From positions 34,635 through 98,634 of the forward strand of contig CAZOMY010000006.1 of the NCBI GenBank assembly GCA_964581115.1: a stretch of 64,000 nt of DNA, given 5' to 3'. Each line of letters begins with the position of its first letter. Position 1 is the first letter of the stretch. Position numbers and translations under genes: made by a program. Positions 53,291 to 61,669 of this stretch are shown here, in pieces. Below the pieces are notes generated by a model. It was not told the DNA's origin. It did no database searches and saw nothing but the letters and a program-made list of their open reading frames with translations. This stretch comes from 2-02-FULL-55-14 sp964581115 (lineage in GTDB: Bacteria; Bacteroidota; Ignavibacteria; UBA10030).

Positions 53291-53316
53291 AAGCCCCGGT
53301 GATGCCGGGGCTTTTG
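53291..53316. terminator. Rho-independent terminator between convergent genes
   Basis: AAGCCCCGG (53291-53299) and CCGGGGCTT (53305-53313) form a perfect 9-bp stem with a TGATG loop, followed by TTGTCG. It closes the TerC/aldolase transcript; on the other strand it lies beyond the VWA gene end. Confidence 0.88.
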
Positions 53317-53366
53317 TCGTCGAGGAATTTGAATCGGGACCGCGGAAAAACTGTCGAGCTTGCCGG

Positions 53367-54674
53367 TCATTTGTTCTTCCGCACCTGGTAGTTCTGATAT
53401 TGAATATCTTTCTTCACCTTTCGCGCGTCGCCGGTCGCCACGCTGTCTTGAAATCCCTTCAAACGCTCGATCTGGGCACGAAGAGCCTCTGCGCCCTCCC
53501 CTGAAGCAGCCGCGGCGGGCGACGCCGACAGGGCCTGCTCGGCCCGACCGATGGTCGCCTTTGCTTCATCGGCGTTCCCTGCGTCGAGCGCCTCGAGCGC
53601 CTTTTCAACCTCTCGGGTGGAGACCGCCACTTCGGCCTTGGCTTGGGCATCGATGTTGCGGTGACGCTCAACCATCGTCTCGTCGCTCGTGTACCGAACG
53701 GAAGCAGCGAACGATCTCGGTCGCACGGGAACCAGTTCGCTGTCGTAGCGCAGGGTTCCCTCGACAAACGTAAGCTCACCGTCACCCTTCGGCACTTCAA
53801 GTTCGACGACGAGTTCCCGGCGATCGTCGTTCAGCAGGACCCCCACCGGGATCTCGATGCGCCCGTTCCGCTCATGCCAACCGTTGCCGATCACGTCGAT
53901 CAATCGACTGCTACCCAGCAGCCGAAGCTCCAGTACCGTGTTGCGGCAGACGATCGACGACATCTCGTCGAACTCCTTGACGAGGATGTGCGCCATTTGA
54001 TTCGGATGCTCGATGAAGTAGTAGTTCCCGCCGCCGCTCTCCGCCAAGCCGACCATGAGATTCTCATTGTAGTCAAGCCCAAGACCCATGGTGGTGAGCG
54101 TGACCCCCTCCGAGCGATACTGCCGGGCGATCCGGTTGAGCTCGGTGGTCGACGTGATGCCCTGATTGGCGAGACCGTCGGACAACAGAATGACGCGATC
54201 CATGCGTTCCCGGTCCGACGCACCTCGTACGCATTGCAGTCCTTCGATCATGCCGCCGCCCAGATTGGTCGATCCACCTGGCGTGATGCGGTCGACCATG
54301 CGATGGAGGCGATCGCGATCGGTGACACGATGTGGACGCGCGAGCACCTCGACTGCATCGTCGTAGATGACGAGGGAGAACTGGTCTTCCGGACGAAGGA
54401 TATCGATGAGTCGATGGAGCGCGCGGCGTGCGTAATCGATCTTGCGCTCGTCGCCCATCGAACCGCTCCGGTCAAGCACGACCGATAGGTTGAGCGGTTG
54501 ACGACGATGCTCGCGCAGGCGGGGGGTGTGCATCTCAAGATTGAGAAAGACCCGGCCGCCGTGGAGTGCGATCACCGGAGTGTTCAACCTGGCTGTCAAC
54601 GTGATCGATGGCTCATCGGCGCGGGATGGGAGAATGGTCAAAGCCGCGGCGGCCAACAGGATGAGGGAACGCAT
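53367..54674 (-). CDS. Secreted von Willebrand factor A domain protein
   Basis: 435 residues: signal peptide (ILLAAAALTILPSRA), an N-terminal strand region, a VWA domain with a complete MIDAS (LDRSGSMG; TPGGSTNLGGG; LLSDGLANQG), a beta-rich region, and a C-terminal helical part (KALEALDAGNADEAKATIGR) with coiled-coil character. VWA domains bind protein partners through a divalent metal. The layout resembles YfbK-type VWA proteins, often encoded next to sigma/anti-sigma pairs as here (divergent). GGAGG precedes the ATG. Likely an envelope protein-interaction factor; no enzyme motif. Confidence 0.85.
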   Translation of the reverse strand: MRSLILLAAAALTILPSRADEPSITLTARLNTPVIALHGGRVFLNLEMHTPRLREHRRQPLNLSVVLDRSGSMGDERKIDYARRALHRLIDILRPEDQFSLVIYDDAVEVLARPHRVTDRDRLHRMVDRITPGGSTNLGGGMIEGLQCVRGASDRERMDRVILLSDGLANQGITSTTELNRIARQYRSEGVTLTTMGLGLDYNENLMVGLAESGGGNYYFIEHPNQMAHILVKEFDEMSSIVCRNTVLELRLLGSSRLIDVIGNGWHERNGRIEIPVGVLLNDDRRELVVELEVPKGDGELTFVEGTLRYDSELVPVRPRSFAASVRYTSDETMVERHRNIDAQAKAEVAVSTREVEKALEALDAGNADEAKATIGRAEQALSASPAAAASGEGAEALRAQIERLKGFQDSVATGDARKVKKDIQYQNYQVRKNK

Positions 54675-54735
54675 GGCGGACCTCCGAAAATTGATAAAGG
54701 GTTGGGGAAGTGGTACGTTGATTTACTTCCTGACC

Positions 54736-54750
54736 GTTCATGTCATGAAC
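54736..54750. promoter_or_regulatory. Perfect 15-bp palindrome between the VWA and sigma genes
   Basis: GTTCATG-T-CATGAAC has exact 7-bp arms and ends 13 bp before the sigma-factor ATG. It is in an 89-bp divergent promoter region, so is a likely operator for a dimeric regulator or the core of a promoter. A weak TTGATT lies at 54718-54723. Confidence 0.5.
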
Positions 54751-54763
54751 TCCTGAAAGGTAA

Positions 54764-55330
54764 ATGGCCCGCGGGGTGCTTCCATTCAACCGGGACCAGC
54801 ATGTACTGGAGCTGATCCGGACCGGCGATCGGGCCGGATTGGTGCGCTTGTACGATGACAACCGGCGACCGATCGTGAGCCACGTCACCCGGAACGGCGG
54901 GACGACCGATGAGGCGGAAGATGTGCTGCAGGAATCAGTCGTGATCGTGTGGGAGAAGATCCGCAGCGGAAACCTGGAGTTGACCGCTCGACTGAGCACC
55001 TTTACCTTCGCCGTGGCGCGGCGGATCTGGCTGCGGCGGCTTGCTCAGCGTCGTCGGGAGCCATCGGTCGAGACCGATCCTGACGGGTTGGCGGACGACG
55101 CAATGGTTGAACTGCCCGAGGTCGACGATCGGATCGAGGCGATGCGGCGCGGATTCGACCGACTGGGCGAGCCCTGCCGCACGTTGCTCTTGCTTTTCTA
55201 TTGGGAGCAGTTATCAATGACCGACGTGGCGGCGCACCTGGGATTTGCGAGCGCTGATGTGGCAAAGGCGAAAAAGTATCAGTGCAAGGAACAATTGCGA
55301 CGCCTGATGACGGGAGGCGACCGTGGTTGA
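54764..55330 (+). CDS. ECF-type sigma factor
   Basis: 188 residues. Region 2: RAGLVRLYDDNRRPIVSHVT and GGTTDEAEDVLQESVVIVWE, then KI; region 4: RTLLLLFYWEQLSMTDVAAH and LGFASADVAKAKKYQCKEQL. It is a group 4 sigma factor. The next gene, which overlaps by 8 bp, encodes its putative anti-sigma. The divergent VWA gene and the downstream lipid cassette are candidate targets. Confidence 0.9.
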   Translation: MARGVLPFNRDQHVLELIRTGDRAGLVRLYDDNRRPIVSHVTRNGGTTDEAEDVLQESVVIVWEKIRSGNLELTARLSTFTFAVARRIWLRRLAQRRREPSVETDPDGLADDAMVELPEVDDRIEAMRRGFDRLGEPCRTLLLLFYWEQLSMTDVAAHLGFASADVAKAKKYQCKEQLRRLMTGGDRG

Positions 55331-56360
55331 CACGACCCGGACACATTGGACCATCGATGAGGAACTCCTGGAGCGCTTCGTGAAGGGCGAGATCTCTGCC
55401 GACCGACGCCAGTTACTCGAAGAGCATCTGAAGGGTTGCGAGCAATGTCGAGCCCGAGTCGAAGAGGAGCGGACGATATCGCTCGCGATACGTGCCGCCG
55501 GCCGTGCAGAGCTGCGACGCGATCTGGCGGATCGCCTTTCTCGCAGGTTTACGTCCGACACATACGGGGTCTGGCGATGGATGGCCGTCGCCGCCGTACT
55601 CGTGGCCGCCGTTGGGATCTGGCGTTTGCTTTTGCCCGTGACACCGGTGCCATCAGGACATGAAGCGCCGCCAACCATCGCAGAAGAGCCGAAGCACGCT
55701 TCATCAGAGACCGCCCGACCGTCCGAACCTCCTTCGTCTGCGCCGCCGGCTGTCGAGCGTTCTGGACAGGGGGGCCGGGCAGGTCGATCAGAGATCGCCA
55801 TTCCTTCGGACGAGCCCCTCACCGTTCCACCAGCGGCCGATGCCGTCGCCAGAACGGCTGAGGCGTCGGCCGAGATCACGCCCGAGGCCGTGGATCGAGC
55901 GGCGGCGGCCAAGAAAGCTGGTGCAGAAGAAGGGCCGACCATTGAAGCGTTGCATGAGACATGGGTCCAAGCGACGATCCTGACACCTCCCGTGCAGAAC
56001 GCCAAGACGATGGCGCGGGCAGCGGCCGATGAGCGCGCAAAGGACGCTGGAGAAGTACCGCAAGCCGCCCATCAGGGAGTAGCGATGAGGGGTCCCTTGC
56101 CTATGCAACTGCGGCAGAATCCACGATCCAATCTTCCCGAGGAGCAACTTCGTAGGAATCCCCCCGCCCCTGAAACCGTGCCCGTCCGGATCTCCATGGT
56201 TGGTGATAGCCTTCTGATCGAGTTATTCCCGCCGGCGCCTTATCCAGAAGGGGACCTGCGCAGGGCCCTCTTCAATCGGCCCAAGGCCGATTCCATCGTG
56301 ATCTCCGTTGGCCGGCACCTGCTTGGAATGCGAATTCCAGGGAACTTCCTGGCACAGTAG
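55323..56360 (+). CDS. Membrane-bound zf-HC2 anti-sigma factor with Pro/Ala-rich periplasmic region
   Basis: 345 residues from GTG 55323 overlapping the sigma gene. LLEEHLKGCEQCRARVEEE has the His-x3-Cys-x2-Cys zinc motif of zf-HC2 anti-sigma domains; a transmembrane helix (WMAVAAVLVAAVGIWRLLLP) follows at about 83-102. The remaining 240 residues are Pro/Ala/Glu-rich and low-complexity, ending in a compact segment (VRISMVGDSLLIELFPPAPY). The long tail is larger than in most anti-sigma factors and may sense envelope state, perhaps by contact with the VWA protein. Confidence 0.82.
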   Translation: MVDTTRTHWTIDEELLERFVKGEISADRRQLLEEHLKGCEQCRARVEEERTISLAIRAAGRAELRRDLADRLSRRFTSDTYGVWRWMAVAAVLVAAVGIWRLLLPVTPVPSGHEAPPTIAEEPKHASSETARPSEPPSSAPPAVERSGQGGRAGRSEIAIPSDEPLTVPPAADAVARTAEASAEITPEAVDRAAAAKKAGAEEGPTIEALHETWVQATILTPPVQNAKTMARAAADERAKDAGEVPQAAHQGVAMRGPLPMQLRQNPRSNLPEEQLRRNPPAPETVPVRISMVGDSLLIELFPPAPYPEGDLRRALFNRPKADSIVISVGRHLLGMRIPGNFLAQ

Positions 56361-56637
56361 GGCCCTGCCCGGGGTGAGAGTATCTCGAAAATGAGAAGCT
56401 CTCCCTCGGTAGTCTGTCAAAACTGCATGATTCGCGGGGAATCTTTGAGCCCGGCCTCGCGTTAAGAACCCGTGTCTAAAGCCTCCTTCAACGCCTTCCA
56501 GTTGGTTCCCTTGTGCGGCTCACGACATGAACCAGTAGTGAAGCGGCGACTTGCTGGAGTTATCTTTCTACCATGCTCGGGCTGAGGTCCGGCTCTTCGC
56601 TGTTTCATTCATTCAACATCACGTGCAGGGTTCACGT

Positions 56638-57375
56638 ATGGCCATCGCTCTCTTCTTCGCAGGACATTGGTTCCTGTCGCTATTCTCGCAGACATTCTTT
56701 TTGCACCGGTATGCGGCGCACCGGATGTTCACGATGTCGAAGTTCTGGGAGCGCTTCTTCTACATCTTCACCTTTGTCACGCAGGGATCGTCATTCCTGA
56801 ATCCCCGGGCCTATGCGATCATGCACAGGATGCACCACGCCTACAGCGACACCGAGAAAGACCCTCATTCGCCGCACTATTTTTCGAGCATGATCCACAT
56901 GATGCTCCGGACGAAGGACATCTATCTGGATTACCTCATGAACCGGATTGAGCCTGAAAAGGGGTTCGACAAGAACATTCCCGAGTGGCGACTGTTCGAC
57001 GAGGTCGGGAAGTACTGGACCCCCCGCGTTCTATGGGGCGTTGCCTACACGCTCTTCTATGTGGCTTTTGCGACCGAGTGGTGGATGTTCCTCCTTCTTC
57101 CGGTGCACTTCCTCATGGGACCCATTCACGGCGCCATCGTGAACTGGTTTGGGCACAAATACGGCTATGTGAACCACCATGACACCGACGACCTATCGAA
57201 GAATTCGCTGCCGTTCGATTTCGTGACGCTCGGCGAATTGTTCCAGAACAATCACCACAAGTACCCAAGCCGGGTCAACTTTGCCACGCGGTGGTTCGAG
57301 ATCGACCCGACCTATCCCTTCATCAAGCTGCTGGCCAAGCTTCGGATCATCCGTCTGGTGAACGAAACGGCCTGA
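56638..57375 (+). CDS. Membrane fatty-acid desaturase
   Basis: 245 residues from ATG 56638. The three histidine boxes of the acyl-CoA/acyl-lipid desaturase family are present: HRYAAH, HRMHH and (N)NNHH in ELFQNNHHKYPSRVN, with hydrophobic stretches between them. It uses a di-iron centre and O2 to introduce a cis double bond in acyl chains. The frame is open to TTG 56551 but that extension lacks family features. The 277-bp gap before it (56361-56637) contains no gene that I can support. It begins a seven- to eight-gene plus-strand lipid cluster. Confidence 0.9.
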   Translation: MAIALFFAGHWFLSLFSQTFFLHRYAAHRMFTMSKFWERFFYIFTFVTQGSSFLNPRAYAIMHRMHHAYSDTEKDPHSPHYFSSMIHMMLRTKDIYLDYLMNRIEPEKGFDKNIPEWRLFDEVGKYWTPRVLWGVAYTLFYVAFATEWWMFLLLPVHFLMGPIHGAIVNWFGHKYGYVNHHDTDDLSKNSLPFDFVTLGELFQNNHHKYPSRVNFATRWFEIDPTYPFIKLLAKLRIIRLVNETA

Positions 57376-57386
57376 CTGGGACCCCT

Positions 57387-57722
57387 ATGGTGACATTTCT
57401 CAAATTCCTCATGGCCGGACTCGGCCTGTTCATGCTTTACACGACGATCGACACGTCGCTCGAGAGCAGCCTTGTGGCCGAGTGGCCGATGCTGATGGCC
57501 ATTCCCTGGATGCAGGCAACGCTCATCGATTTCTACATCAACATCGCCGTCATCTTTCTCTGGGTGGCTTACAAAGAGCGCACGCTGGGCGCGAAGGTGT
57601 TATGGCTGGTCCTGCTGATCACGACGGGCAGCATGGCGGCGACGGCGTATGTGTTCCTCCAACTGCACCGCTTGAAGCCGGGAGAGGGATGGGAACAGGC
57701 GCTCCTCCGGAGGCCGGCGTGA
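57387..57722 (+). CDS. DUF1475-family small membrane protein
   Basis: 111 residues with three hydrophobic helices, ATG at 57387, 11 bp after the desaturase. The pattern DFYINIAVIFLWVAYKE and MAATAYVFLQLHRLKPGEG matches DUF1475 proteins, which are found beside DUF1295, CFA-synthase-like and FAD-oxidase genes. Function unknown; association with membrane-lipid modification is inferred from neighbours. Confidence 0.8.
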   Translation: MVTFLKFLMAGLGLFMLYTTIDTSLESSLVAEWPMLMAIPWMQATLIDFYINIAVIFLWVAYKERTLGAKVLWLVLLITTGSMAATAYVFLQLHRLKPGEGWEQALLRRPA

Positions 57723-57740
57723 TGAAGGGGATCGACTGAC

Positions 57741-58544
57741 ATGTGGACCTCCGTGCTCGAGATCGCTGGCGTCTCATTTGCCATTCTGTTCACGCTCATG
57801 TGCTTCGTCTGGCTGTGGTTCCGCCGGATCGACAATGCCGCGGTCGTGGATGTCGGATGGGGGAACGGCTTCGCCATCGCCGCTGTCGTTTCCTTCTTCC
57901 TTGCCCCGGGATGGTTCGAGCGCAAGTTGCTGTTCGCGGCGCTCGTCGTCTTCTGGGGTGAGCGCCTGACACTCCATCTCCTGTTCGACCGTATCCTCGG
58001 CGGAAAGCCGGAGGACGGTCGATATCAGCAGATGAGGGCGAAATGGAAGACCGAGCTCCCGAAGAGGTTCTTCATCTTCTTCCAATTCCAGACGGTCCTG
58101 GTCGTCGTCCTGTCGCTTCCATTTTTCCTGGCCATGCAGAATCCCGAGCCGACGTTCCATTGGCTCGAGATCGTTGCGGGCGGTGTATGGCTGGTCGGCG
58201 TGTTGGGCGAATCGGTGGCCGATGCGCAGTTGAAGCGATTCAAAGCCGACCCGGCCAACAAGGGGCGCACGTGCCGCGTCGGGTTGTGGCGGCTGTCCCG
58301 TCATCCGAACTATTTCTTCGAATGGGTCATCTGGCTGAGCTATGGCCTCTTCGCCCTTGCGTCGCCCTGGGGATGGTTGGGACTCATCGCACCTGCAGGC
58401 ATGTGGTACATCCTGACGCGCGTTACGGGGATCCCGCTCACGGAAGAGCAGGCCATCCGCAGCCGTGGGGACGACTACCGGCAGTATCAGCGAACGACGA
58501 ACGCTTTCGTCCCGTGGTTTCCGAAGACCGACACCGGTGTCTGA
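57741..58544 (+). CDS. DUF1295 / steroid 5-alpha-reductase-like membrane enzyme
   Basis: 267 residues, about six to seven transmembrane helices. The C-terminal signature CRVGLWRLSRHPNYFFEWVI is the DUF1295/ICMT-like NADPH-binding region, with GDDYRQYQRTTNAFVPWFPK at the end. Family members are thought to reduce carbon-carbon double bonds in lipids or methylate them; the exact reaction is unknown. Its stop is 1 bp from the next gene (TGACATG), indicating one transcript. Confidence 0.88.
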   Translation: MWTSVLEIAGVSFAILFTLMCFVWLWFRRIDNAAVVDVGWGNGFAIAAVVSFFLAPGWFERKLLFAALVVFWGERLTLHLLFDRILGGKPEDGRYQQMRAKWKTELPKRFFIFFQFQTVLVVVLSLPFFLAMQNPEPTFHWLEIVAGGVWLVGVLGESVADAQLKRFKADPANKGRTCRVGLWRLSRHPNYFFEWVIWLSYGLFALASPWGWLGLIAPAGMWYILTRVTGIPLTEEQAIRSRGDDYRQYQRTTNAFVPWFPKTDTGV

Positions 58545-58545
58545 C

Positions 58546-59571
58546 ATGATCGACGCGCTGCTTGAACGGAATATCCTGCCCGACGCGGCCATTCGTTTCG
58601 GGATCCGCCGATTGTTGCGGCAACGGTTGCGCCATGAGCGGGCCGACACGGCGGTCGCGCAGATGGAACGTATGCAGGCGCTGATCGCCCGTCTCCGATC
58701 AAGCCCCGTTGCGGAACAGACCGAGGCGGCCAACGAACAGCACTATGAAGTGCCGACTGAATTCTTCACGTATGTGCTCGGGCCGCACATGAAGTACAGC
58801 TCGGCGTTCTTTCGCGAGGGTGTGAGCGACCTGGCGACGGCTGAAAAGGACATGCTTGCGCTGACCTGCGAAAGGGCCGGATTGGCGAACGGACATCGCA
58901 TCCTCGAGCTGGGATGCGGCTGGGGATCGCTGACGCTCTTCATGGCGGCCCGGTATCCAAAGGCCCGGATCACGGCCGTTTCGAATTCGCGGACGCAGAA
59001 GGAGTACATCGTCACCGAAGCCAGGCGTCGCGGATTGAAGAATATCCGCGTGGTCACGGCCGACATGAACTCCTTCACGACGGCCGACCGGTTCGACCGG
59101 ATCGTGTCGGTGGAAATGTTCGAGCACATGCGTAACTACCATCAGTTGCTCCACAAGGTTGCGCGGTGGCTCAAGCCCGACGGCCGGCTCTTCGTGCATA
59201 TCTTCACGCACAAAGAGCTGGCGTATTTGTTCGAGGTCCAGGGACCGACGGACTGGATGGCCAGGTACTTCTTCAGCGGCGGCGTGATGCCGAGCGACGA
59301 TCTGCTGTTGTACTTTGCGGACGATGTGGCCATCGAAAAGCATTGGCGCGTCAGCGGCACGCATTACCAGAAAACCGCGCGTGCCTGGCTCGACAACATG
59401 GACCGCAACCGTCAAAAGATCATGCCGGTCTTGGCCCGCACGTACGGGCAGGATCATGTCACGAAATGGTGGGTCTATTGGCGGGTGTTTTTCATGGCCT
59501 GTGAGGAACTGTGGGGCTTCAAGAACGGCGAAGAGTGGCTCGTAAGCCATTATCTGTTCAGGAAGAAGTGA
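58546..59571 (+). CDS. CFA-synthase-like SAM-dependent methyltransferase
   Basis: 341 residues. A helical N-terminus leads to NEQHYEVPTEFFTYVLGPHM followed by KYSSAFF, then a class I methyltransferase fold with SAM motif ILELGCGWGSLTLFMAARYP, ITAVSNSRTQKEY and IVSVEMFEHMRNYHQLL. It belongs to the cyclopropane-fatty-acid-synthase/coclaurine N-methyltransferase branch and is distinct from the second CFA-like enzyme at 62427. It may methylate an unsaturated acyl chain in a phospholipid. ATG 58546 lies directly after the DUF1295 stop. Confidence 0.85.
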   Translation: MIDALLERNILPDAAIRFGIRRLLRQRLRHERADTAVAQMERMQALIARLRSSPVAEQTEAANEQHYEVPTEFFTYVLGPHMKYSSAFFREGVSDLATAEKDMLALTCERAGLANGHRILELGCGWGSLTLFMAARYPKARITAVSNSRTQKEYIVTEARRRGLKNIRVVTADMNSFTTADRFDRIVSVEMFEHMRNYHQLLHKVARWLKPDGRLFVHIFTHKELAYLFEVQGPTDWMARYFFSGGVMPSDDLLLYFADDVAIEKHWRVSGTHYQKTARAWLDNMDRNRQKIMPVLARTYGQDHVTKWWVYWRVFFMACEELWGFKNGEEWLVSHYLFRKK

Positions 59572-59592
59572 GGAGGGGAGGTAAGGAATCGG

Positions 59593-59645
59593 TGGTCAGG
59601 ACGCAGTGATCGGCCGTCAGTGACCAGTTGCCGGTCATCAGTTGC
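59593..59645. repeat. Degenerate CAGTGA/GGTCAGT low-complexity intergenic repeat
   Basis: The gap between two cassette genes is made of imperfect units: GGTCAGGA, GCAGTGATC, GTCAGTGACCAGTTG, GGTCATCAGTTG. No frame or clear hairpin terminator. Similar in character to the blocks at 30276 and 37739. Confidence 0.5.
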
Positions 59646-59672
59646 ATTCGGTGCGATGAGGATCTCATCCAT

Positions 59673-60395
59673 ATGCTCATGAACAGTCTTATCATTCTTG
59701 CTGGTTCGGTGGCGATCGCAGGATCGGCCGACCGCATGCCGCGAACGGCGTACGACGGTGCCGCCGTTGACCTGAAGACACGTCGGCCGGTCTACACCGA
59801 ACGGCATCAGGAGACGGTCGTCAACGGCGTACGCGTGGGGCTACGGTCCACGTACGTCGGCCCTGACGGCACGGTATGGGCAACGCGGCGCGTCGACTTT
59901 TCAAAGAACCCCATGGTTCCTGATTTTGAGTTCGAGGATTACCGATCAGGGTATCGGCTCGGGGCCGAGTCGCGCGGAGGGGACTCCGTCCGATTCTTCG
60001 AACGGGATGGAGCAACGGCTCCGTTGGTGGAAAAGGTCGTTCGTATCCCCGGCACGGCGGTCGTCGACGCCGGCTTTAACAATTTCGTTCAACTCAACTG
60101 GGAGACGATCGCATCAGGACGAAGGATGTACTTCAACTTTGGCGCTCCGTTCGCGATGGACTATTACGGCTTCAGGGTGTACAAGGACGGCGAGCGGACC
60201 GAAGGGAACCGACGATTCATGACCGTGAAGCTCGACATTGACAACTTCGTGATCCGCCTGTTCCTCGACCCGATCGTGCTGACGTACGACATGGACGCCC
60301 GGAGACTCGTGGCGTATGAAGGCATTTCGAACATCCTGGATGATGAAGGCGAGAGTTACGTCGTGCGCATCTCCTACGATCCGTACGGACCCTGA
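59673..60395 (+). CDS. Secreted protein of unknown function in the lipid cassette
   Basis: 240 residues from ATG 59673, with a leader (LMNSLIILAGSVAIAGSADR) and a beta-rich body containing TYVGPDGTVWATRRVDFSKN, PDFEFEDYRSGYRLG, GFNNFVQLNWETI and FMTVKLDIDNFVIRLFLDP. I do not recognise the family with certainty; such proteins occur beside FAD-oxidase/DUF1365/CFA genes. The mid-part resembles a lipid-binding sandwich. It stands 5 bp before the FAD-oxidase gene, so is probably co-transcribed. Confidence 0.7.
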   Translation: MLMNSLIILAGSVAIAGSADRMPRTAYDGAAVDLKTRRPVYTERHQETVVNGVRVGLRSTYVGPDGTVWATRRVDFSKNPMVPDFEFEDYRSGYRLGAESRGGDSVRFFERDGATAPLVEKVVRIPGTAVVDAGFNNFVQLNWETIASGRRMYFNFGAPFAMDYYGFRVYKDGERTEGNRRFMTVKLDIDNFVIRLFLDPIVLTYDMDARRLVAYEGISNILDDEGESYVVRISYDPYGP

Positions 60396-60400
60396 CGACG

Positions 60401-61669
60401 ATGGCCGAGCGCATCGCGATCATCGGGACGGGCATTGCCGGCATGGGCGTGGCGCACTTTCTGAATCGCCGTTCCGACCTGGTTCTCTACGAAAAGAACG
60501 GTTACGTCGGGGGTCACACGAACACGGTCACCGCCGACGAAGAAGGCACGCCCATCCCGATCGACACGGGGTTCATGGTCTTCAATCACGAGACCTATCC
60601 GCACCTCGTGCGGCTGTTCCTTGAGCTGGATGTTCCGACCAAACCCACCTCGATGTCATTCAGCGTACAGCATGTCCCATCGGGGCTGGAATGGTCGGGA
60701 ACCAGCCTCAATCATCTGTTCGCTCAACGCCGGAACCTGTTCCGCCCGTCGTACTACCGCTTCCTGCTGCAGGTGAATCGCTTCAATCAAGAAAGCCCGA
60801 GGATCTTGGATGATCCTTCGATGGCAGAGGTGTCGCTCGGCGAATATGCCCGGAAGGAAGGCTTCGGGGATGACTTTTTGCAGCACTACCTGATCCCGAT
60901 GTCGTCGGCGGTGTGGTCAACGCCCCCCGACAAGATGCTCCGTTTCCCCGCGGTCACGCTGGTGCGCTTCTTCAGGAACCATGGCTTCCTCGGATTGAAT
61001 ACGCAACACCAATGGTACACGGTGAGCGGAGGGTCTCGGGAGTATCGCGATCGCCTGATCGCCCCATTCCGGCACCGCATCCGGACCGGCGTGGGAGCGG
61101 TCGCGGTGACCCGCACGGCGGACGGTGTAGAGGTCCGGGGGACGGACGGTTCGGTCGAGCGGTTCGACAAGGTCGTGCTGGCCAGCCACGCCGATGAATC
61201 GTTGGCGATGCTCTCGGAGCCGACCGATCTCGAGCGGCGGCTCCTGGGCGCCTTTTCCTTCCAGTCCAATACGGCCACCTTGCACACCGACGAGCGCGTC
61301 ATGCCACGCGCCAAGCTGGCCTGGGCCTCGTGGAACTATCGCACCGACGCCGCCCCCGACGGGTCGCCGATGCCTTCGACGATCTACTGGATGAACAACC
61401 TGCAGGGAGTATCGCAGCGGCGCAATTACTTCGTATCGATCAATGATCCCGGCCGGGTCGACCCGTCGAAGGTGATCCGGCGGATCGAGTACACACACCC
61501 GGTGTTCACGGTCGAGTCGGCGATCGCCCAGCGCCATCTTGACCGATTGAATGCCAGCGGCCCGGTCTACTTCTGCGGGGCATGGTTCCGCTACGGATTC
61601 CACGAAGACGGTCTGCTGTCGGCGGTCCAGCTTGTCCGGCAGATGACCGGAGAGGCGGTCTGGTCGTGA
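60401..61669 (+). CDS. NAD(P)/FAD-dependent amine-oxidase-like oxidoreductase
   Basis: 422 residues with the Rossmann FAD motif IAIIGTGIAGMGVAHFLNRR at the N-terminus, IDTGFMVFNHETYPHLVRLF, FLQHYLIPMSSAVWSTPPDK and the C-terminal FAD-contact region VYFCGAWFRYGFHEDGLLSA. The family is the flavin amine-oxidase-like partner of CFA-synthase clusters; in Rhodobacter a related gene set (with DUF1365 and a CFA-like methyltransferase) underlies modified, including furan, fatty acids. It would oxidise a lipid-bound acyl chain. The 3' end overlaps the DUF1365 start (GTGA). Confidence 0.92.
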   Translation: MAERIAIIGTGIAGMGVAHFLNRRSDLVLYEKNGYVGGHTNTVTADEEGTPIPIDTGFMVFNHETYPHLVRLFLELDVPTKPTSMSFSVQHVPSGLEWSGTSLNHLFAQRRNLFRPSYYRFLLQVNRFNQESPRILDDPSMAEVSLGEYARKEGFGDDFLQHYLIPMSSAVWSTPPDKMLRFPAVTLVRFFRNHGFLGLNTQHQWYTVSGGSREYRDRLIAPFRHRIRTGVGAVAVTRTADGVEVRGTDGSVERFDKVVLASHADESLAMLSEPTDLERRLLGAFSFQSNTATLHTDERVMPRAKLAWASWNYRTDAAPDGSPMPSTIYWMNNLQGVSQRRNYFVSINDPGRVDPSKVIRRIEYTHPVFTVESAIAQRHLDRLNASGPVYFCGAWFRYGFHEDGLLSAVQLVRQMTGEAVWS

